In this document: positions 8,144 to 11,966 of the stretch, piece by piece | How positions within the stretch are numbered: position 1 is the first letter of the stretch | Layout: every line of letters starts with the position of its first letter | NCBI GenBank assembly: GCA_020726085.1 | Contig: DYTG01000049.1 | Coordinates: 1 to 11,966, forward strand | Length of the DNA: 11,966 nucleotides | Reading direction: 5' to 3' | Origin: Sulfurovum sp. | Lineage (GTDB): Bacteria; Campylobacterota; Campylobacteria; Campylobacterales; Sulfurovaceae | Program-made: the position numbers and the translations under genes | The notes under the pieces: model-generated | Database searches by the model: none | Seen by the model: only the letters and a program-made list of their open reading frames with translations | Told to the model about the DNA's origin: nothing

Positions 8144-8163
8144 AACATTTATCTCCAATTTAA

Positions 8164-8173
8164 ATTTTATACC
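8164..8173 (-). promoter_or_regulatory. Candidate -10 for the PAS gene (GGTATAAAAT)
   Basis: The minus strand reads GGTATAAAAT at 8173-8164, about 20 bases upstream of the PAS start, giving a very short leader that still holds the GGAG site. A second minus-strand TATAAT at 8232-8227 is an alternative with a leader of roughly 75 bases. No -35 box is clear for either. Confidence 0.4.
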
Positions 8174-8212
8174 AAAAACAGATGAACTTAGGGCTTTAGG
8201 TTTGCTTTTTTG

Positions 8213-8218
8213 TATAAT
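8213..8218 (+). promoter_or_regulatory. Candidate rightward -10 (TATAAT) after a T-rich stretch
   Basis: An exact TATAAT follows TTTGCTTTTTTG, which fits the T-rich, -35-less sigma-70 promoters of Campylobacterota. It would give the CZB gene a leader of about 120 bases that contains the 22-bp palindrome. Confidence 0.4.
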
Positions 8219-8226
8219 TTGTAAGT

Positions 8227-8232
8227 ATTATA
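8227..8232 (-). promoter_or_regulatory. Candidate leftward -10 (TATAAT) overlapping the rightward promoter
   Basis: The minus strand reads GGCTATAATAC, with TATAAT at 8232-8227. It faces the rightward TATAAT at 8213-8218, only eight bases away. If both are real, the two transcripts start within the same short stretch and RNA polymerase could occupy only one at a time. Confidence 0.3.
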
Positions 8233-8272
8233 GCCAAAACATGATTACAATTGTGGCAAAAATTGCTCTTAT

Positions 8273-8294
8273 TAATAAAATTTAAATTTTATTA
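8273..8294. repeat. Perfect 22-bp A/T-only palindrome, probable operator
   Basis: The left half TAATAAAATTT (8273-8283) is followed without a gap by its exact reverse complement AAATTTTATTA (8284-8294). It abuts the candidate GATAAT at 8296-8301 and covers the matching -35 and spacer region, the classical place for a repressor site. Fur-family sites in these bacteria are similarly A/T-rich dyads, but no consensus is matched with confidence. Confidence 0.55.
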
Positions 8295-8295
8295 G

Positions 8296-8301
8296 GATAA
8301 T
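8296..8301 (+). promoter_or_regulatory. Candidate -10 for the CZB gene (GATAAT)
   Basis: The stretch GGATAATAT at 8295-8303 recurs exactly at 8910-8918 in front of ilvE, which suggests that both are -10 elements. From here the leader to the CZB start would be about 36 bases. Confidence 0.4.
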
Positions 8302-8343
8302 ATATAAGACTAAAGTAAAATCAACACCACTTAGGAGTCGCAA

Positions 8344-8850
8344 ATGATAAGAGAAGAGCTTCTAAAGAGTCTTTCTGATGCAAAAGATATGCATATTGTA
8401 AACAATCGTAGAATAAATAGCATTGTTAAAAACCGTGCTTTCATCCATAGACCACCTGTCTTAGATATATCGCAGTGCAAATTTGATAAATGGTTGCACA
8501 GTGATTCAACAATTGAAAAAGTTGTAGGTTCTATCTTCTACGGTGACTTACTCACTCTCCACAACAAATGGCACAATGTTTATCTCAATATCTACTACAC
8601 CTTTTTTGAAAATCAAAAACTCACCGAACTGTTGGAAAAAATTGATAAAAGCGAAAAAGAGAAAGAGATAGAGAAGCTTACTGAAAAAATGAGTAAAATT
8701 AAATTTAAACTCACTACTTTGGATGAGGAGAAAATCAAAGCACTTTTAAATGATTTGGGAAAAATATCAAGCCAAATCAAGTCAATCATTGAAAGTTGCG
8801 AACGAAAAATCAATGCCACATCATCTTCACTTTTTGATAAAGCAAAATAA
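8344..8850 (+). CDS. Stand-alone CZB-like (chemoreceptor zinc-binding) protein
   Basis: This 168-residue soluble protein has an N-terminal region that fits the CZB domain: His17, Cys45 in CKFDKW, and His73/His77 in LHNKWH form the expected 3-His/1-Cys zinc site. The usual glycine of CxxGxW is Asp here. CZB domains bind zinc and in TlpD of Helicobacter pylori and DgcZ of E. coli tune chemotaxis or cyclic-di-GMP output; the cysteine can react with oxidants. Here there is no receptor or enzyme domain. Residues about 90-157 are a charged helical coiled coil, with a second cysteine at 152. AGGAG at 8333-8337 sits six bases before the ATG. It is divergent from the PAS gene. The domain call rests on residue pattern alone; the function is not established. 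Confidence 0.72.
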   Translation: MIREELLKSLSDAKDMHIVNNRRINSIVKNRAFIHRPPVLDISQCKFDKWLHSDSTIEKVVGSIFYGDLLTLHNKWHNVYLNIYYTFFENQKLTELLEKIDKSEKEKEIEKLTEKMSKIKFKLTTLDEEKIKALLNDLGKISSQIKSIIESCERKINATSSSLFDKAK

Positions 8851-8910
8851 GCACAAGTGTAACACTCTTTAAGTTTCAAGGCAACTTCTTCTTAATTTAA
8901 TGGATTTTTG

Positions 8911-8916
8911 GATAAT
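8911..8916 (+). promoter_or_regulatory. Candidate -10 for ilvE (GATAAT) with downstream dyads
   Basis: TTTTTGGATAATATT precedes ilvE by about 50 bases. Just downstream are a perfect palindrome CTTTTAAAAG (8922-8931) and a dyad CCCT-T-AGGG (8932-8940), which would sit at and just after the start of transcription. They could be operator sites. Confidence 0.4.
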
Positions 8917-8965
8917 ATTTACTTTTAAAAGCCCTTAGGGGTATTCTTAGCAGGGAGCTAACACA

Positions 8966-9904
8966 ATGAATGAAGCACAAAAGATATGGATGGATGGAGA
9001 GTTGGTAGATTGGCATGATGCCAAAGTTCATGTTCTCACGCATACACTTCACTATGGAAACGCAGTATTTGAGGGTACACGAGCCTATCAAACACAAGAG
9101 GGTTTAGCTATCTTCAAGCTCGATGAACACTGCAAACGTCTCTATGATTCAGCCAAAATTACAGCTATTAAACCCAATTTTGATATAGATACCATCAAAG
9201 AAGCGCATATTGAGTTGTTGCGTGCCAATCATTTTACAAAAAATGTCTATATTCGTCCTCTTATCTATCTAGGTTACGGTCAAATGGGGGTTCATCATGT
9301 CAAAGCCCCCGTCCATACGATGATAGCCGCTTGGGAGTGGGGTGCTTATTTGGGCGATGATGGATTGGAAAACGGCATTAAAGTGTGTACCTCTTCTATC
9401 ACTCGTAGTCCCAATCGTTCTACTTTTGGCAAGGCCAAAGCATCGGCTAATTATCTCAATTCACAAATGGCCAAATACGAAGCCATTGAATCTGGATTTC
9501 AAGAGGCGTTGATGCTCGATGAAAACGGTTTCGCAGCCGAAGGGACGGGAGAGTGTCTCTTTATCGTTCGCAACGGTGTACTCATTTCACCTCCTAATGA
9601 TAACTCACTTGAATCTATCACACAAGCAACGGTGTTTGATTTGGCACGAGATTTCAAAATCCCCGTCGTACGAAGAAACATTACCCGAGATGAGATTTAT
9701 ATCGCCGATGAAGCCTTTTTTACAGGTACAGCCGCCGAGATTACACCTATCAAATCGCTTGATTATCGAATCATTGGAAATGGTGGACGAGGTGTAATGA
9801 CTCAAAAACTTCAAAGTGCCTATTTTGATGTGGTACACGGAAGAGACAAGGATTATAGGCACACTTTAACCTACATCAATAAAGAGAGAGTCTATGCCAG
9901 CTGA
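8966..9904 (+). CDS. ilvE: Branched-chain-amino-acid aminotransferase
   Basis: This 312-residue PLP enzyme (fold type IV) transfers the amino group between glutamate and the 2-oxo acids of leucine, isoleucine and valine in the cytoplasm. Signatures include HYGNAVFEGTRAY, RPLIYLGYGQMG, the PLP lysine Lys158 in KASANYLNS, AAEGTGECLF, and the phosphate-binding FFTGTAAEITPI. The length matches E. coli IlvE (about 309). AGGGAG (8952-8957) lies eight bases before the ATG. It is the first gene of a compact run: the next start codon (9894) lies within its last codons. Glutamate from GltBD encoded earlier in the window is its amino donor in biosynthesis. D-amino-acid transaminases share the fold, but the sequence fits IlvE better. 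Confidence 0.94.
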   Translation: MNEAQKIWMDGELVDWHDAKVHVLTHTLHYGNAVFEGTRAYQTQEGLAIFKLDEHCKRLYDSAKITAIKPNFDIDTIKEAHIELLRANHFTKNVYIRPLIYLGYGQMGVHHVKAPVHTMIAAWEWGAYLGDDGLENGIKVCTSSITRSPNRSTFGKAKASANYLNSQMAKYEAIESGFQEALMLDENGFAAEGTGECLFIVRNGVLISPPNDNSLESITQATVFDLARDFKIPVVRRNITRDEIYIADEAFFTGTAAEITPIKSLDYRIIGNGGRGVMTQKLQSAYFDVVHGRDKDYRHTLTYINKERVYAS

Positions 9905-10994
9905 TATGAACGACTATTTTAAAAAGAAAAAACCAACCAACAACGACGGTAACGGGGGTAATGGTGGAGGCAATATGCCTCAAATGCTAAACTTCAACGG
10001 TGGAGGATTGGGTAAACTTGCTTTAAGTGGTATTATTATTGTGTTTGTTATCTTTGCACTCAAACCTTTTGCTATTGTCAATTCAGGTGAGATAGGTATC
10101 AAAGTTACTACAGGTAAATTCCAGCAAGTACCACTCAACCCAGGTCTTCACCTCTTTGTTCCTATCTTTCAACGGATTCATATTGTTAATACTCGAATTA
10201 GAATGATTACCTACACCAATGATGCAAGTACTTCATTGGGCGATGGTACCAAATACGAGGGTGGACTTAAGCAAAACGATGCCATTTCGGTACTTGATAA
10301 GCGAGGTTTAACTGTCGATATCGAACTAGCTGTCCAGTATCGACTCAAAGCCGAGTCCGCTCCTGCAACCATTGAAAAATGGGGGGAGAGTTGGGAAGAG
10401 AAGATTATCAACTCCAAAGTGCGTGAAGTCGTGCGTGACGTGATTGGTCAATATACCGCCGAAATGTTGCCCGAAATGCGTAATGAGATAGCCACAGCTA
10501 TTCAAACCAAAATCAAAACGGCTATTCAATCAATCGAAAATACGCCTGTTCTTCTCTCTTCGGTAGAGCTTAGAAATATTGAATTGCCTCCAAAAATTAA
10601 AGAGCAAATCGAAAAAGTACAAATCGCCAAACAAGAGGTTACTGTAGCCGAACAACAAAAAGAGAAAGCCAAACAAGACGCTCAACGAAAAGCAGAGATT
10701 GCAAAAGGTGAAGCAGAGCGAAACAGAATTGAAGCACAAGGTGAAGCCGACAAGATACGCATTGAAGCCGAAGAACAAGCCAAAGCCAATATCTTGATTG
10801 CCAAATCTTTGACGCCCGAACTATTACAACTCAAACAAATTGATACACAAATGAAGTTTAATGAAGCACTCAAAGTCAATACAAACGCTCAGATTTTCTT
10901 AACGCCTGGTGGGTCGGTGCCTAATATTTGGGTCGATTCAAAAACCAATGGTCGAAGTAGTGAACAGACACGAACCACAGTAGAGAACCCATGA
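9894..10994 (+). CDS. SPFH/Band 7 (prohibitin-like) membrane protein
   Basis: This 366-residue protein begins with a lysine patch and a Gly/Asn-rich segment (residues 16-39), then one membrane helix at about 42-63. A Band 7 domain (about 62-230) follows, with NSGEIGIKVTTGKF, NPGLHLFVPIFQ, KVREVVRDVIGQYT and VELRNIELPPKI. A long charged Ala/Glu/Lys coiled coil covers about 235-305. It should be anchored in the inner membrane and form oligomers, as prohibitins and HflK/HflC do; family members organise membrane microdomains or control proteases. The C. jejuni homologue I recall, Cj0268c, also lies next to ilvE. The start at 9894 overlaps ilvE by 11 bases and has only a weak AGAGAG site; ATG 9906 is an alternative. 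The exact role is unknown. Confidence 0.88.
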   Translation: MPADMNDYFKKKKPTNNDGNGGNGGGNMPQMLNFNGGGLGKLALSGIIIVFVIFALKPFAIVNSGEIGIKVTTGKFQQVPLNPGLHLFVPIFQRIHIVNTRIRMITYTNDASTSLGDGTKYEGGLKQNDAISVLDKRGLTVDIELAVQYRLKAESAPATIEKWGESWEEKIINSKVREVVRDVIGQYTAEMLPEMRNEIATAIQTKIKTAIQSIENTPVLLSSVELRNIELPPKIKEQIEKVQIAKQEVTVAEQQKEKAKQDAQRKAEIAKGEAERNRIEAQGEADKIRIEAEEQAKANILIAKSLTPELLQLKQIDTQMKFNEALKVNTNAQIFLTPGGSVPNIWVDSKTNGRSSEQTRTTVENP

Positions 10995-11665
10995 ACGCCA
11001 AAGTAGTACTTGATTGGGATAAGCACCACCTTATCCCAGCCATTGCACAAGACCATGAGAGCAATGAGGTGTTAATGTTGGCGTATATGAATCAAGAGGC
11101 GTACAACTTAACACTCTCAACAGGCTTTGCTCACTACTTTAGTCGAAGCAAACAGCGTATTTGGAAGAAAGGCGAAAGCTCCAACCATACGCAAGAGGTA
11201 AAAGATGTTTTAATTGATTGCGATGGGGATACGATTGTGCTTAAAATTCATCAAAACGGTGTAGCGTGTCACACAGGAGCCAAAAGTTGTTTTTTTACAA
11301 GCGTCAATAAAGAAAATATTTTGTATAATAACACTTTAGATACAATAGCCATCTACGGTATTGTTGATATACTCTATCATACCATCCTTTCAAGAAAAAG
11401 CGACAACAGTTCAAACTCATGGACAAAAAAGCTTCTCAATGACAAATCACTACTCTTATCTAAAATTCGTGAAGAGGCGGATGAATTAGCCGTTGCTATC
11501 GATAAAGAAGAGGATAAACAAGTCGTTTGCGAAGCAAGTGATTTGCTCTATCATGTTTTGGTGGGATTGGCGTATAGAGATGTATCACCTGATCGTATCA
11601 AGCAAGAACTTGCTCGAAGATTTGGCACAAGCGGAATCTCTGAGAAAGCAACGCGTCCAAAATAG
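10991..11665 (+). CDS. hisIE: Bifunctional phosphoribosyl-AMP cyclohydrolase / phosphoribosyl-ATP pyrophosphatase
   Basis: This 224-residue fusion performs steps 2 and 3 of histidine synthesis: PR-ATP to PR-AMP (HisE part) and then opening of the adenine ring (HisI part). The HisI domain (about 1-105) has YFSRSKQRIWKKGESSNHTQ and DCDGDTIVLKIHQNG, with Asp76, Asp78 and Asp80 for magnesium and Cys77, Cys93 and Cys100 for zinc. After a linker, the HisE domain (about 120-220) has KIREEADELAVAI and EASDLLYHVLV, the acidic metal-binding helices of the MazG-like fold. The ATG shares four bases (ATGA) with the stop of the SPFH gene, so translation is coupled. No other his genes are in the window. Confidence 0.95.
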   Translation: MNAKVVLDWDKHHLIPAIAQDHESNEVLMLAYMNQEAYNLTLSTGFAHYFSRSKQRIWKKGESSNHTQEVKDVLIDCDGDTIVLKIHQNGVACHTGAKSCFFTSVNKENILYNNTLDTIAIYGIVDILYHTILSRKSDNSSNSWTKKLLNDKSLLLSKIREEADELAVAIDKEEDKQVVCEASDLLYHVLVGLAYRDVSPDRIKQELARRFGTSGISEKATRPK

Positions 11666-11691
11666 CGTTGCAACATCGAACAAAATAGCGT
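11658..11691 (+). repeat. 11-bp direct repeat spanning the hisIE stop
   Basis: CAAAATAGCGT occurs at 11658-11668, including the hisIE TAG, and again at 11681-11691, 23 bases later. A perfect palindrome GTTGCAAC (11667-11674) lies between them. A small tandem duplication at the gene end is the simplest explanation. Confidence 0.5.
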
Positions 11692-11758
11692 ACTAAGTTG
11701 GCTTTAACGTAAATAAAATCCAACCATCAAAATATTAATATAAAGTTAGGAATTAAAA

Positions 11759-11966
11759 ATGCTCGAAACATTGGTTCAAAGTGTACTTGAAATTGGATAT
11801 GCAGGGTTTTTCTTCTATATGGTCATTGTTGGGACGTTTATCCCACTCCCTACTCAACTTTTACTGCTTCCCGTTGGATATCTTATCTCGATAGGTAAAC
11901 TGGACTTTACGATGGTAGCTCTCATTACAGCAGCTGGCACGACAACAGGGGCTTTGATTAATTATA
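11759..11966 (+). CDS. DedA-family membrane protein, N-terminal part
   Basis: Sixty-nine codons are present before the window ends. The segment GTFIPLPTQLLLLPVGYLIS (residues 25-44) followed by GKLDF and GTTTGALINY matches the start of DedA/SNARE-associated inner-membrane proteins, with the re-entrant PxP motif and a following membrane helix. The family is linked to proton-motive-force maintenance, envelope stress and lipid-carrier flipping. The acidic residues common in this motif in relatives (ExxFIPFPSE) are Val24 and Gln33 here. AGGAA at 11748-11752, six bases before the ATG, is a good ribosome site. It lies 93 bases after hisIE and could share its transcript; a TATAAA at 11739-11744 seems too close to the start to be its promoter. 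Confidence 0.85.
   Translation, partial: MLETLVQSVLEIGYAGFFFYMVIVGTFIPLPTQLLLLPVGYLISIGKLDFTMVALITAAGTTTGALINY

Noticed and set aside
8856..8870. AGTGT-A-ACACT hairpin after the CZB gene as a terminator
   Set aside because: The stem is only five pairs with a one-base loop and only three T follow; too weak to call.
8900..8938. Twelve-codon reading frame before ilvE with two Ile codons, considered as an attenuator leader peptide
   Set aside because: It has no ribosome-binding site, overlaps the likely -10 box, and no terminator hairpin with a T-run follows.
1..11966. CRISPR array, tRNA, rRNA, insertion sequence or prophage
   Set aside because: No regularly spaced repeats, cloverleaf-like sequence, transposase, integrase or phage genes were seen.

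Overview
The window looks like chromosomal DNA of a Campylobacterota (epsilonproteobacterial) bacterium, perhaps close to Sulfurovum/Sulfurimonas. The reasons are the moderately AT-rich sequence, TATAAT-like -10 boxes without clear -35 boxes, an ilvE gene followed by an SPFH/Band-7 membrane protein (an order I recall from Campylobacter jejuni), and a bifunctional HisIE. The genus is inference; no rRNA or other marker is present.

Layout. (1) Positions 1-374 are a leader region without a secure gene. It holds inverted repeats, a leftward TATAAT box and an unusual T8G8 homopolymer tract. (2) Positions 375-7085, plus strand, are a tight run gltB-gltD-accD: both subunits of NADPH-dependent glutamate synthase, then the carboxyltransferase beta subunit of acetyl-CoA carboxylase. 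(3) Positions 7082-8143, minus strand, carry a solitary PIN-domain protein whose third acidic site reads NPFNR instead of DPFDR, and an Aer/CetB-like single-PAS protein. (4) Positions 8344-8850, plus strand and divergent from the PAS gene, carry a stand-alone CZB-like (chemoreceptor zinc-binding) protein with a coiled-coil tail. A perfect 22-bp palindrome lies in the promoter region between them. (5) Positions 8966-11665, plus strand, are an overlapping run ilvE-SPFH-hisIE. (6) From 11759 a DedA-family membrane protein begins and runs off the window.

The outer blocks are core metabolism: ammonia assimilation into glutamate, malonyl-CoA synthesis, branched-chain amino-acid transamination (which uses glutamate from GltBD) and two steps of histidine synthesis. 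The central 1.8 kb is accessory in character. Its PAS and CZB genes are the two small sensor domains usually fused to chemoreceptors, here as separate proteins expressed divergently. This is the best candidate for an undescribed small sensory module; a functional link between the two is inference from domain type and position.
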